Assembly (NCBI GenBank): GCA_022360715.1
Contig: JAKSCG010000078.1
Span: forward strand, 62,001-126,000
From: Halanaerobiales bacterium
GTDB lineage: Bacteria > Bacillota > Halanaerobiia > Halanaerobiales > DTU029
Length of the DNA stretch: 64,000 nt
Direction of reading: 5' to 3'
Shown: in pieces, positions 7,405-15,729 of the stretch
How the letters are laid out: each line of letters starts with the position of its first letter
Position numbering within the stretch: the first letter of the stretch is position 1
Translations under genes and position numbers: made by a program
Notes under the pieces: generated by a model
Database searches by the model: none
Told to the model about the DNA's origin: nothing
What the model saw: the letters and a program-made list of their open reading frames with translations, nothing else

Positions 7405-9117
7405 TCAATCAATGGTCAGAGTAACGAACCTCTTTTCCGTCAGATCATATAACCCCTGCTCCGTTAACTTTAACTCTGGAATTACCGGCAGGGCCATAAA
7501 CGAGAGCATCATAAAGGCCCCCTTGACTTTGACCCCCATCTCTTCGACCAACTGTTGCATCTCCTGCAATCGCCCGGCCACCTGCGGGAGCGGCTGTTCT
7601 GACAAAAGGCCGGCGATCGGTAGCGCCAGGCTTTGGGCGACCCGGCCTTTACGAATAATCACAATCCCGCCCTGCATCCTTTCAACCGCTTTAACGGCGG
7701 TCAACATCTCTTCAGCTGCTAAACCGGCCACGATAATGTTATGGGAGTCATGGCTGATCGAGGAAGCAATCGCCCCCTCGGTCAGACCGAAACCCTTTAA
7801 TAAAGCCAGTCCGACCTTGCCGGTCCGGTGATGTCGTTCCACCACAGCCAGCTTGACCAGGTCTCTCTTTTTTAAGTCCTCACTGTTATAATTCGTCGGC
7901 AACCAAATAAATCCTTTTTTTGTGACAACTTTCTCGGGAATTATTTCCATTACCCGGAATTGACGACCGGTCGGCAGTTTAAAAGCACTGACAGCCATTG
8001 GGCCTATGCGGACAGATTGAAAAATCAATGCTGGTCGATCTTCGACAACAGGATCGACGGCAAACAAGGCCTGACCGTCGGCAGCAACCAATTTCCCTTG
8101 CTGATAGACCTGTTTAATCTTCAACTGCTCCCAATCCTCGATGACCAACAGATCAGCCTGGTAACCGGGGGCCAGGGCCCCAATTCCGCGAAATCCGAGG
8201 GCCAGAGCGGCATTGATCGTAGCCAGCCGTAGCGCCCGCAGGGGAGGCAGACCTTCCGCAATCGATTTTCTCACCAAAAAATCAAGATGGCCCTCCTGCA
8301 TTAAATCACCCGGATGACGGTCATCCGTGGCGAAAAAAAAGCGGCTACAGTTACGGCTATTAACCACCGGGAGCAGATTACTCAAATCCCGGGTAATCGA
8401 ACCCTCTCTGATCATCACATACATCCCCTTACTGACCTTTTCCCGGGCCTCGGTCGGGGTAGTACACTCATGGTCGGCCATGATGCCCGCTAACAGATAG
8501 GCATTGAGGTCATACCCGCTAACTCCGGGGGCATGGCCATCTTTAAAACGGTCACCGACCAGTAAAATCTTCTCCCAGATTTCTTCCGCTCCCCGGATCA
8601 CACTATTAAAATCCATGACCTCACCCAGCCCCCAGATCCCTTTCTCCTTGAGCAGGGGAGCCAGTTCCCGGGCCCCCAGCTTAAAGCCGGAACTTTCCAG
8701 CGGGGTAGCCGGCACACAGGAAGGGAGCATCATCTTAAAATTCCAGGGAAGCGACCGCCCGGTCCGTAGCAGGTATTTAATCCCGACTATCCCGGCTACA
8801 TTGGCTATTTCATGGGGATCAGCCACGACAGTAGTCGTTCCGCGGGGAATTACCATCGCGGCCAACTCTTCCACCGGGACCATTGCACTCTCCAGATGGA
8901 GGTGGCCGTCAATCAGGCCGGGGGCGAGCAATTGACCCTTCAGATCAATTTCTTCTTCTCCCCGGTAAGAACCGGTACCGACGATGATCCCGTCAGCTAC
9001 CGCCAGGTCGGCCTGAGATAGTTCTTCCTGAAAAACATCGACTAAGCGGGCATTTTTGAAGACCAGATCAGCCTTCTGTTCGCCCCGGGCTTTAGCCAAT
9101 AATTCCTGGTATAACAT
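7405..9117 (-). CDS. ade: Adenine deaminase
   Basis: A 570-residue amidohydrolase-superfamily enzyme converting adenine to hypoxanthine and ammonia. The metal motif is GLIDGHLHLESAMV near residue 70, followed by PRGTTTVVADPHEIANV, GLGEVMDF, the FATDDRHPGDL block and the C-terminal SHDSHNIIVAG block, all diagnostic of bacterial Ade rather than of eukaryote-type adenosine deaminases. Length is typical (about 570-600). It lies 4 bases downstream of the PreA-like gene and upstream of the purine permease. It feeds hypoxanthine to the Mo-hydroxylases of the same cluster. Confidence 0.95.
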   Translation of the reverse strand: MLYQELLAKARGEQKADLVFKNARLVDVFQEELSQADLAVADGIIVGTGSYRGEEEIDLKGQLLAPGLIDGHLHLESAMVPVEELAAMVIPRGTTTVVADPHEIANVAGIVGIKYLLRTGRSLPWNFKMMLPSCVPATPLESSGFKLGARELAPLLKEKGIWGLGEVMDFNSVIRGAEEIWEKILLVGDRFKDGHAPGVSGYDLNAYLLAGIMADHECTTPTEAREKVSKGMYVMIREGSITRDLSNLLPVVNSRNCSRFFFATDDRHPGDLMQEGHLDFLVRKSIAEGLPPLRALRLATINAALALGFRGIGALAPGYQADLLVIEDWEQLKIKQVYQQGKLVAADGQALFAVDPVVEDRPALIFQSVRIGPMAVSAFKLPTGRQFRVMEIIPEKVVTKKGFIWLPTNYNSEDLKKRDLVKLAVVERHHRTGKVGLALLKGFGLTEGAIASSISHDSHNIIVAGLAAEEMLTAVKAVERMQGGIVIIRKGRVAQSLALPIAGLLSEQPLPQVAGRLQEMQQLVEEMGVKVKGAFMMLSFMALPVIPELKLTEQGLYDLTEKRFVTLTID

Positions 9118-9121
9118 CAGC

Positions 9122-10231
9122 TTACCACCCCCTTAATTCTCCGGAAAGGGACAGGGCCTGGAATTTACACCGGCTAACACATAAGCCACAACCGGCACAC
9201 TGATCTTGTTTAATCAGCACCGGTCCCCCCACCGCTTGTAGCTCAATTGCCTGGTAAACACAGCTACTCAGACAGATGCCACAGCCGTTACAATTCTCAT
9301 CCTTGACCAGTGGGACAACCGTCCGGAAATTAGCACTCCGGTTCGCCTGTTTTTGGGCCAGTCCCCTGATCTCTTCTAATCCCCGGTAACCGTGGTCAGT
9401 AAGGAATTGCTCGATCTCCCGGACAATCCGACCATAAATCATCGGACCATGCAAGATCGCCGCCGTACAAACCTGAACAGCCTGGGCCCCGGCCATGATC
9501 ATCTTGACGGCTTCCAACCCGCTGCTAATTCCCCCTACTCCCAGCACCGGGATTTGAACACTCCGGACCGCCTCAAAAACGGAGCGCAGCGCCAGGGGAA
9601 AGATCGCTTCCCCGGAGAGCCAACCATAACCATTGGCACTGCCCAGCAAGGGCGACCCTGTCTCCGGATCGATCTCCAGGGTCGGTCCCAGCGAGTTGAT
9701 TAAAACGAGCCCGTCAGCCCCCGCCTCTTCCGCCGCCCGGCTCAAAGAAGGGATATCTCCCTGGGGACTGAGCTTAACCAGCACCGGAAGATCAACCAGG
9801 GCTTTGGCTGCTTTGATACTTTCCAGCAGCGGGGTGGGGTCATTACCGAGGTAATGGGTTGACAGCTCCAGGGCATCGGCAAATCGTTCCACCTGTGGGG
9901 CCAATTCCGTAATTTCCCGGGCTGTATAGCCCAGTCCGATCACTACGGGCAGACCGGTCTCCCGCACCCGGGGGTATTCCTCTTTGATCCAGCTGGCCGG
10001 GGATAGTTCAGACCATAGTTCCGCATTCAAAAAGCCGGCCTTGACCCGGACCATATTCGGTCGGGGGACACGGGCCGCTTTAGTCGAGATCGTCTTGGTA
10101 ACAAGTGCTCCGGCCCCACCCTGTTTAGCAGCATGGGCGGCCGCCCCATCTTTAACCGGCGGACCGGCAGCCGGCATCACCGGGTTTTTCAGTTCCAACT
10201 GAAATAACTTAACACTTAGATCTGCGATCAC
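9122..10231 (-). CDS. PreA-like flavoprotein with C-terminal 2x[4Fe-4S] domain, altered active site
   Basis: About 369 residues: a dihydroorotate/dihydropyrimidine-dehydrogenase-like FMN barrel (opening LELKNPVMPAAGPP; GVGGISSGLEAVKMIMAGAQAVQVCTA for the FMN phosphate near residue 235) and two ferredoxin motifs, CNGCGICLSSC and CAGCGLCVSRC, at the C-terminus. In PreA and related dehydrogenases the barrel carries an N-x-S-C-P segment with the catalytic cysteine nearby; here the equivalent position reads ELSTHYLGND, so both Asn and Cys-Pro are replaced. It is therefore probably a redox enzyme of the purine route with a different substrate or an electron-transfer role. The second GTG (10231) is preferred since the first lies inside the AAGGAG ribosome site. 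Confidence 0.82.
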   Translation of the reverse strand: MIADLSVKLFQLELKNPVMPAAGPPVKDGAAAHAAKQGGAGALVTKTISTKAARVPRPNMVRVKAGFLNAELWSELSPASWIKEEYPRVRETGLPVVIGLGYTAREITELAPQVERFADALELSTHYLGNDPTPLLESIKAAKALVDLPVLVKLSPQGDIPSLSRAAEEAGADGLVLINSLGPTLEIDPETGSPLLGSANGYGWLSGEAIFPLALRSVFEAVRSVQIPVLGVGGISSGLEAVKMIMAGAQAVQVCTAAILHGPMIYGRIVREIEQFLTDHGYRGLEEIRGLAQKQANRSANFRTVVPLVKDENCNGCGICLSSCVYQAIELQAVGGPVLIKQDQCAGCGLCVSRCKFQALSLSGELRGW

Positions 10232-10233
10232 AA

Positions 10234-10794
10234 TCACTCCTTTGCCGCTAATAGTAATAACTCAATTACCTGACGATAAGCCCAATTTTGATTAGTCTGG
10301 TCAACCCAGATCACCTCAACCCGCTGATCATCCCAGATCCTTTTAACAAAGCGGTTCCGTTCATATTTAAGCACTCCCAACACCGGACGGGGACTGGCCA
10401 GGACCTTGATTACCTGCTGTTGGAACCGGTTCGCCCCCAGTTCGAAGCGGCCCAGTTCATCCATAATCAGTAGTTCACTCTCCCTTAACCCCTGTTCGAG
10501 CAGTTCTACCCCATACATATTAAAAGTCAAGTTCTTGACCTGCCAGACTTGATACCGGTTTCGACGGAAGGCAAAGACCTGTCCGCCGCTACCCGGAATC
10601 CGTTCCTGATAACTGCCCTGTTTATTAAAACAACTGCCGGCCGCCAGCAGTCGGAATGAGACCCAACCACCTGCCCTGCTTTGCCGGCTGGTCATAAATC
10701 CCCCCGGTTTAAGTTGCAGTTCCTGGACAGCCTTTTTAATAAGCATTGTCTTGCTGGCCCCGGAAAAGCCGGTTAAAAAGATGTTATTAACCAT
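10234..10794 (-). CDS. THEP1-like P-loop NTPase in Mo-hydroxylase operon
   Basis: About 186 residues resembling the NTPase_1/THEP1 family: N-terminal P-loop FLTGFSGASKT, then LKPGGFMTSR (the GGF.T.E-like segment of THEP1), and Walker B ELLIMDELGRFEL. The P-loop is atypical: the usual GKT is SKT. The ATG at 10794 overlaps the stop of the split hydroxylase subunit by 8 bp and has CAGGAG upstream; longer in-frame starts lie wholly inside that gene. THEP1 enzymes hydrolyse nucleoside triphosphates in vitro and have no settled role. Its position directly behind a Mo-hydroxylase suggests involvement in cofactor insertion or enzyme maturation, which is inference. Confidence 0.72.
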   Translation of the reverse strand: MVNNIFLTGFSGASKTMLIKKAVQELQLKPGGFMTSRQSRAGGWVSFRLLAAGSCFNKQGSYQERIPGSGGQVFAFRRNRYQVWQVKNLTFNMYGVELLEQGLRESELLIMDELGRFELGANRFQQQVIKVLASPRPVLGVLKYERNRFVKRIWDDQRVEVIWVDQTNQNWAYRQVIELLLLAAKE

Positions 10795-11788
10795 TAGTAC
10801 CCTGCTCCTGCCGAAGGGCTTTGATAATCTTATCCGGGGTAATCGGCAGCTCGAAAAATCTAATCCCGATCGCAGCATAGATCGCATTAGCCAGCGCCGG
10901 GGTAGCCCCGATAGTGACCGGTTCCCCGATCCCTTTAGCCCCAAAAGGACCGGCCGCATCCTTATTCTCGACCAGGCGGGAATAAAACGGGGGACAATCG
11001 AGCGCAGTCGGAATCAGATATCCGGTCAGATCGGGATTTAGGGTAATCCCGGCTTTAATTACCTGCTCTTCCATTAAGGCCATCCCCATTCCCATCACCG
11101 TTCCTCCCTCGATCTGCCCTTCCACTGCCTGAGGATTGAGCGCCTTACCCAGGTCCAGAGCGGTATCAAACCTTAACACCTCAACCAGACCGGTCGCAGT
11201 ATCCACTTCCACCTCGGCGATCTGGGTCATAAAAGTATAAGCAACATAAACCCGTTCTCCCTGGCCTGTCTCCGGGTCCGGGGCATCGGTTCTCGGAAAG
11301 AAGGAGGCCTCCGCCTGGAGCAATTCCCCTTTCTCGTGGGCGAGCCGGGCCAGTTCCTGATAACTCATAAAGTGGTCGGGCCGGTCATACCGATAGACGC
11401 GCCCGTCCTTTACCACCAGTTCCGGATGATTGCAGTGCAAGGCCAGGCTGCCATAGTGATAGAGCAAGGCCAGTACTCCCTCGGCGGCCTTTTGGACGGC
11501 ACTACCGGTAAAATAAGTCTGCCGGGTTGCTGAAGTGGAACCGGCATTTTTGGTCAAAGCAGTATCCCCCGCACTGAGCACAATCCGGTCCGGAGCTACC
11601 CGTAAAACCTCGGCAGCGATTTGGGTAAGCACCGTTAGAACACCCTGTCCGACATCAGCCGCCGCTGTCTTGACCAATATTGGGCCCTGCTCTTTGATCT
11701 CAATGGCGGCAATTGAATGGTCGGGAAAGCCTTCCCCATAACCAAAACCAAACATGATGGTGGCAATCCCTCTCCCCCGCTTTTTCAT
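10787..11788 (-). CDS. Mo-hydroxylase, C-terminal molybdopterin fragment as separate subunit (NdhM-like)
   Basis: A 333-residue protein equal to the second Mo-cofactor half of xanthine dehydrogenase-family large subunits. It contains AAADVGQGVLTVLTQIAAEVL, SATRQTYFTGSAVQ, a GxGxALMEE segment and the catalytic-glutamate block GPFGAKGIGEP near residue 285. The first half is encoded by the gene just before it, and the two overlap by ATGA. The split falls between natural domains, and each part has its own ribosome site (GGGAGGAG here), so this is a two-gene large subunit rather than a broken gene. Nicotinate dehydrogenase of Eubacterium barkeri has the same arrangement. Confidence 0.88.
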   Translation of the reverse strand: MKKRGRGIATIMFGFGYGEGFPDHSIAAIEIKEQGPILVKTAAADVGQGVLTVLTQIAAEVLRVAPDRIVLSAGDTALTKNAGSTSATRQTYFTGSAVQKAAEGVLALLYHYGSLALHCNHPELVVKDGRVYRYDRPDHFMSYQELARLAHEKGELLQAEASFFPRTDAPDPETGQGERVYVAYTFMTQIAEVEVDTATGLVEVLRFDTALDLGKALNPQAVEGQIEGGTVMGMGMALMEEQVIKAGITLNPDLTGYLIPTALDCPPFYSRLVENKDAAGPFGAKGIGEPVTIGATPALANAIYAAIGIRFFELPITPDKIIKALRQEQGTNG

Positions 11789-13059
11789 AACTCCACTCCT
11801 CCCGGCCAGTTCGACATCTGAACTGCCTCCTTAATCGTCTCCCGGACATTAACACTATCGGTTAAGACCTGACCATTAGGGGTGGAAGAACCCGGTCGAT
11901 AGGCATTCTGGTAACGGAAGCGGGCCGGATCTATCCTTAAGCGGTGGGCCAGAATATCGATCTGGGACTCATAGGCAAAAGCCAGTTGGGTCGCCCCAAA
12001 GCCCCTCATTGCCCCGGAGTAAGTATTATTGGTATAAACCGTATAGGCAATCCCGCGGACATTTTCCACATTATAGGGGCCGGTACAGTGATATAAACCT
12101 TTATGGACCACAGCCGGTCCGCTGGAGGCATAAGCACCGGTATCACCAATTATCTCGACCTGCCAGGCGGTGAGATAGCCATCCCTGGTTGCCCCGCTTT
12201 TAGCCCTGATGATCATCGGATGGCGTTTGGACTGGGTAATCATTGATTCTTCCCTGGTATAGGTCAGTTTGACCGGTCGCCTGGTCGCCAAAGCAGCCAG
12301 GGCCAGGTGAATATGAACAGAAATATCCTCCCTTTTACCAAAAGCCCCTCCGATCACCGGCTGGATAATCCGGACCCGCTCCGGGGGAATACCGAGTGCT
12401 TGGGCAATATCAGCCTGGGTATCATGTAACCACTGGGTAGCTACCCACAGTTTGAGCACCCCGGTCTCCTGATCATAAACACAAACCCCGGCCTCCGGTT
12501 GCAGCGGCAACTGTTCGACCCGGTTGGTTTTATATTCCTGTTCAATAATAAGGTCCGCCGCGGCCAATCCCCGTTCCAGCTCACCTTTATTTAACTGATG
12601 ACGACACAGAATATTACCATCCGGATGAAGCAGGGGAGCCTGTTCCTCCATGGCCCGCCGGGGATCATCAATTACCTCCAGTTCTTCTACCTCAACCCTG
12701 ATCTGAGCCAGCGCTTGCCCGGCCGCCTCCTTACTCTCCGCCACCACAATTGCCAGGGCATCACCCAAATAGCGCATCTTTTCGCCAATTCCGACCAGTA
12801 CCGGCTGGTCTTTGATGATTAAACCGAAATTATTCAGCTCGGGATAATCAGCCGCAGTGATAATTTTAACTACTCCCGGCAGTTGTTGGGCTCTGCTGAT
12901 CTCCAGTTTACGTAAAATCGCATGGGGATGGACCGCCCGTTTAACCTTAACATATAACATCTCGGCAAAGTAAAGGTCATCCGGGTAGAGCGCTCTTCCC
13001 GTCACCTTAGCCCGGGCATCAACCTTGACCAAATTTTTCCCGATAATGCGCTCATTCAT
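11785..13059 (-). CDS. Mo-hydroxylase, N-terminal molybdopterin fragment as separate subunit (NdhL-like)
   Basis: About 424 residues matching the first half of xanthine dehydrogenase-type large subunits: NLVKVDARAKVTGRALYPDDL at the start, an a/b-hammerhead domain, IQPVIGGAFGKRED near residue 235 and NTYSGAMRGFGATQ near residue 345, which shapes the substrate pocket. It ends at VQMSNW, where single-chain enzymes continue into the second half. The ATG at 13059 is chosen (AAGGAAAAG upstream; homologues begin here) and overlaps the Fe-S subunit by 8 bp; the longer frame to 13113 is inside that gene. The substrate is a purine or another N-heterocycle; genome context favours a purine. Confidence 0.88.
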   Translation of the reverse strand: MNERIIGKNLVKVDARAKVTGRALYPDDLYFAEMLYVKVKRAVHPHAILRKLEISRAQQLPGVVKIITAADYPELNNFGLIIKDQPVLVGIGEKMRYLGDALAIVVAESKEAAGQALAQIRVEVEELEVIDDPRRAMEEQAPLLHPDGNILCRHQLNKGELERGLAAADLIIEQEYKTNRVEQLPLQPEAGVCVYDQETGVLKLWVATQWLHDTQADIAQALGIPPERVRIIQPVIGGAFGKREDISVHIHLALAALATRRPVKLTYTREESMITQSKRHPMIIRAKSGATRDGYLTAWQVEIIGDTGAYASSGPAVVHKGLYHCTGPYNVENVRGIAYTVYTNNTYSGAMRGFGATQLAFAYESQIDILAHRLRIDPARFRYQNAYRPGSSTPNGQVLTDSVNVRETIKEAVQMSNWPGGVEL

Positions 13060-13537
13060 CTTTTCCTTCCCCCTTATCAGCCATTTTTTGGGCTGAGAGT
13101 CGAACCGCAGCAATGATCTTGTGATAACCGGTACAACGGCACAGATTACCGGAAAGTCCCCGCCTGATCTCCTCCACCGTTGGCCGGGGGTTTTCCTCCA
13201 GCAGCTTTTTGCTGGCCAGGATCATCCCGGGGGTACAGAAACCACACTGTACCGCTCCGGCCTCCAGATATGACTCCTGAATCGGGTCTAACCCCTCCGC
13301 ACTCCCGATCCCTTCAATCGTAATAATTTCTGCACGGTCGGCCTGCGGGGCCAGCAGCAAACAGGAGGCGACTAACTGGCCATTGAGCAATACAGTACAG
13401 GCCCCACACTCTCCTTTGCCACAACCCTCTTTAGTTCCGGTCAACTTAAGGTCGGTGCGGAGCAAGTCGAGCAAACGGGTTGTCGCCGTTGTCTCGACTA
13501 CCCTTTCTTCCCCGTTAACAGTCAGCCTGATCTGCAA
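13052..13537 (-). CDS. Mo-hydroxylase [2Fe-2S] subunit (NdhS/XdhC-type small subunit)
   Basis: A 161-residue two-cluster iron-sulfur protein. The plant-type ferredoxin cluster is held by CGKGECGACTVLLNGQLVASC (residues about 39-59) and the second cluster by CGFCTPGMI and CRCTGYHKI near residues 98 and 133. It carries electrons from the Mo centre to the FAD subunit. It overlaps the FAD-subunit gene upstream by 23 bp and the NdhL-like gene downstream by 8 bp. Size matches small subunits of three- and four-subunit hydroxylases. Confidence 0.93.
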   Translation of the reverse strand: MQIRLTVNGEERVVETTATTRLLDLLRTDLKLTGTKEGCGKGECGACTVLLNGQLVASCLLLAPQADRAEIITIEGIGSAEGLDPIQESYLEAGAVQCGFCTPGMILASKKLLEENPRPTVEEIRRGLSGNLCRCTGYHKIIAAVRLSAQKMADKGEGKDE

Positions 13538-14456
13538 TTATTTCACCCCCGGTGCTCTGTACTTTTTCCAGCGCCTGAATGAGCAGCTCCCGGGCCACAT
13601 TACGCCGGTATGCTGCCGTACCACGGAGATCATCAATCGGGGCGATCCCGGCTGCTGCTAACTCTCCGACCTGGCTAAAATCGAGTTGCTCCAGTCGCTT
13701 GCCGCCGGCCAGTCTCCGTACTGCTTTAATCTCCAGGGGGGTAGGGGCCACCGCTCCAAAACAGGCCCGGATATCTGCAATAACTCCCCCTTTAGCCAGG
13801 CGCACCACCAGGGCCAGGCTGATACTGGCAATGACCAGGGCCTTGCGCTTACCGATCTTGATCCAGCAACCGATTGTCCCGGAGCTAGGCCGGGGAATGA
13901 GTACCCTGGACAGGAGCTGTCCCCTTTTCATTATCGTTTGCTTGGGACCACAGAAAAAATCCCCGGCCGGGACCCGGCTTACTCCGTCTTTCCCCACAAG
14001 TTCCAAGACGGCATTATAAGCGATTAACGGGGCCAACAGATCACCGGCCGGTGAAGCCGTAACAACATTCCCGCCAATGGTCCCCCGGTTCCTGATCTGG
14101 GGTGAACCGATCTCAGCCGCAGCCGCGGCCAGCACCGGTAATGTTTTTTTGATATTTTCTGACTTTTCCAGTTGGGCATGGGTCACCATTGCTCCAATCT
14201 CAATCTGCTCGGCCCTGACCTTGATCTCCCGTAATTCAGGAATTAAGCCCAGGTCCAGCCAACCCTCCACCTCGATTAAACGTTCATAAAGATCGACCAG
14301 CAGATCTGTCCCCCCGGCCAGCACTTTAAGTCCTTCCCCTGCTTGTCCTAAGAGGTTGACCGCCTCAGCCAGGCTCTCCGGCAAAAAATAACCGTTAGAA
14401 TCTCTGCCAGAAATCAGCGGCCTGTTCCCTTGTTTTCCGGCTAATTTCCTCTTCAT
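13515..14456 (-). CDS. Mo-hydroxylase FAD-binding subunit (NdhF-like)
   Basis: A 313-residue FAD subunit of the xanthine dehydrogenase family. YFLPESLAEAVNLL opens the conserved region, followed by the FAD-pyrophosphate motif LKVLAGGTDLLVDL near residue 42 and IGSPQIRNRGTIGGNVVTASPAGDLLAPLIA near residue 117. It is first of four overlapping genes in the order F-S-L-M, identical to the reported nicotinate dehydrogenase operon order. Its ATG lies 62 bases inside the end of ssnA, with GAAGG upstream; the first ~20 residues have no family match, so a later non-ATG start is possible. Confidence 0.88.
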   Translation of the reverse strand: MKRKLAGKQGNRPLISGRDSNGYFLPESLAEAVNLLGQAGEGLKVLAGGTDLLVDLYERLIEVEGWLDLGLIPELREIKVRAEQIEIGAMVTHAQLEKSENIKKTLPVLAAAAAEIGSPQIRNRGTIGGNVVTASPAGDLLAPLIAYNAVLELVGKDGVSRVPAGDFFCGPKQTIMKRGQLLSRVLIPRPSSGTIGCWIKIGKRKALVIASISLALVVRLAKGGVIADIRACFGAVAPTPLEIKAVRRLAGGKRLEQLDFSQVGELAAAGIAPIDDLRGTAAYRRNVARELLIQALEKVQSTGGEIIADQADC

Positions 14457-15729
14457 CTAAAACCTTCACCTCCCGGCCTTCCATTAAGACCTTTCCCCCG
14501 ACAATCGTTGTATCAACCTGATCCCCGCTCAGCCCAAAGAGCAGATGGCTAAGGGCATTAGCCGTCGTGAATGGGGTCGGTGGGGAGTAATCAAGCAGCA
14601 GCAGGTCGGCAGCGGCTCCCGGGCGCAGGCTCCCCAGCTCACACTGGAAACAACGGCTGGCAATTTGCCGATTATGGAGCAAAGCCATCGTCCGGACCTC
14701 ATTTCCCCCCACCCGGGGATCACCCTGCCGGTGTTTCTGGAGGAGATTAGCTGCTTTGATACTGGCAAAGAGATCAGCCGTATAACCGTCAGTACCCAGC
14801 CCAACGGTTACCCCTTCCCGCAGTGCTTCGGCAACCGGAGCTGCTCCGACAGCGTTTCCCATATTTGATTCCGGATTATGGATCAGGTATGAACCTGTTT
14901 CGGCCAGGACCTGCAGTTCTTCCCGTTGTAAATGGACCCCGTGAATAGCCAGGGTGCCGGGCCGCCAGATCCGGTATTGATTCAATCGATCGATTACCCC
15001 CTGGTAGCCCCGCTCCCGGCTGTCGACCTGGTCAATCCTTCCTTCGGCAGTATGAAGATGAAAAGGCACTCCCAGTTGATCAGCCAGGGCTGTTGCTTGT
15101 TCCAGGGTTTGGTCCTCCAGGGTAAAAGCGGCATGCAATCCGATCCTTCCCCCCAGGTAATCCTGCTCTGCTCCGGCCTGAATCATTTTAATAAACCGTT
15201 CGTTCTCGCGCAGGGCGGCCTGACCCTTTACCCTTCCCTGCCGGTCCGATACCTCATAAGACAGATTAGCCCTGACCCCGGCTTGCTGAACCGCCTCGGC
15301 AATCAGGTCGAGACTGCCGTCAATCACGGCAAAACTGGCATGGTGGTCAAAGATTGTGGTCGTACCCTTTTTAATCCCGGCCAGGAGGGCGGCCAGGGCA
15401 CTATAATAGATATCGGCTTGGTTCAATCGGTTGTCCAGTCGCCACCATAACTGTTGTAAAATCTCCAGAAAATTACGCGGGGCCGCATTGGTCTTGAGAT
15501 CCATTCCCCGGGCAAAGGTACTGTAAAGGTGCATATGGGTGTTGATCATCCCGGGCATGACCACCTTTCCGCCCGCATCCTTATAGCTGGCCCCCGGGTA
15601 TTGTTCTTTCAGTTGATCGGTCTTCCCTACCGCTACTATTTTTTCCCGCTCAATTAACACTCCCCCGTCGCTGATCACGCCTAATTCCTCCGTACAGGTA
15701 AAAACCAGCCCATTTCCGATCAGCAGCAT
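14395..15729 (-). CDS. ssnA: SsnA-like amidohydrolase
   Basis: A 444-residue member of the COG0402 aminohydrolases, closest by eye to SsnA, which occurs in selenium-dependent Mo-hydroxylase and anaerobic purine-degradation clusters. Metal ligands are visible: NTHMHLYS near residue 65, LHTAEG near residue 225, HGVHL near residue 265 and GLGTDGYTADLF near residue 317. The opening MLLIGNGLVFTCTEE and the phrase FARGMDLK are typical of SsnA. Its precise reaction is unsettled; a role in deaminating or opening a purine product is inferred from context. It overlaps the preceding deaminase gene by one base (TGATG). Confidence 0.88.
   Translation of the reverse strand: MLLIGNGLVFTCTEELGVISDGGVLIEREKIVAVGKTDQLKEQYPGASYKDAGGKVVMPGMINTHMHLYSTFARGMDLKTNAAPRNFLEILQQLWWRLDNRLNQADIYYSALAALLAGIKKGTTTIFDHHASFAVIDGSLDLIAEAVQQAGVRANLSYEVSDRQGRVKGQAALRENERFIKMIQAGAEQDYLGGRIGLHAAFTLEDQTLEQATALADQLGVPFHLHTAEGRIDQVDSRERGYQGVIDRLNQYRIWRPGTLAIHGVHLQREELQVLAETGSYLIHNPESNMGNAVGAAPVAEALREGVTVGLGTDGYTADLFASIKAANLLQKHRQGDPRVGGNEVRTMALLHNRQIASRCFQCELGSLRPGAAADLLLLDYSPPTPFTTANALSHLLFGLSGDQVDTTIVGGKVLMEGREVKVLDEEEISRKTREQAADFWQRF

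Noticed and set aside
10787-11788. Treating the split Mo subunit as a frameshifted pseudogene
   Set aside because: Both parts have their own ribosome sites, an ATGA overlap and intact motifs, and a two-gene Mo subunit is known in nicotinate dehydrogenase.
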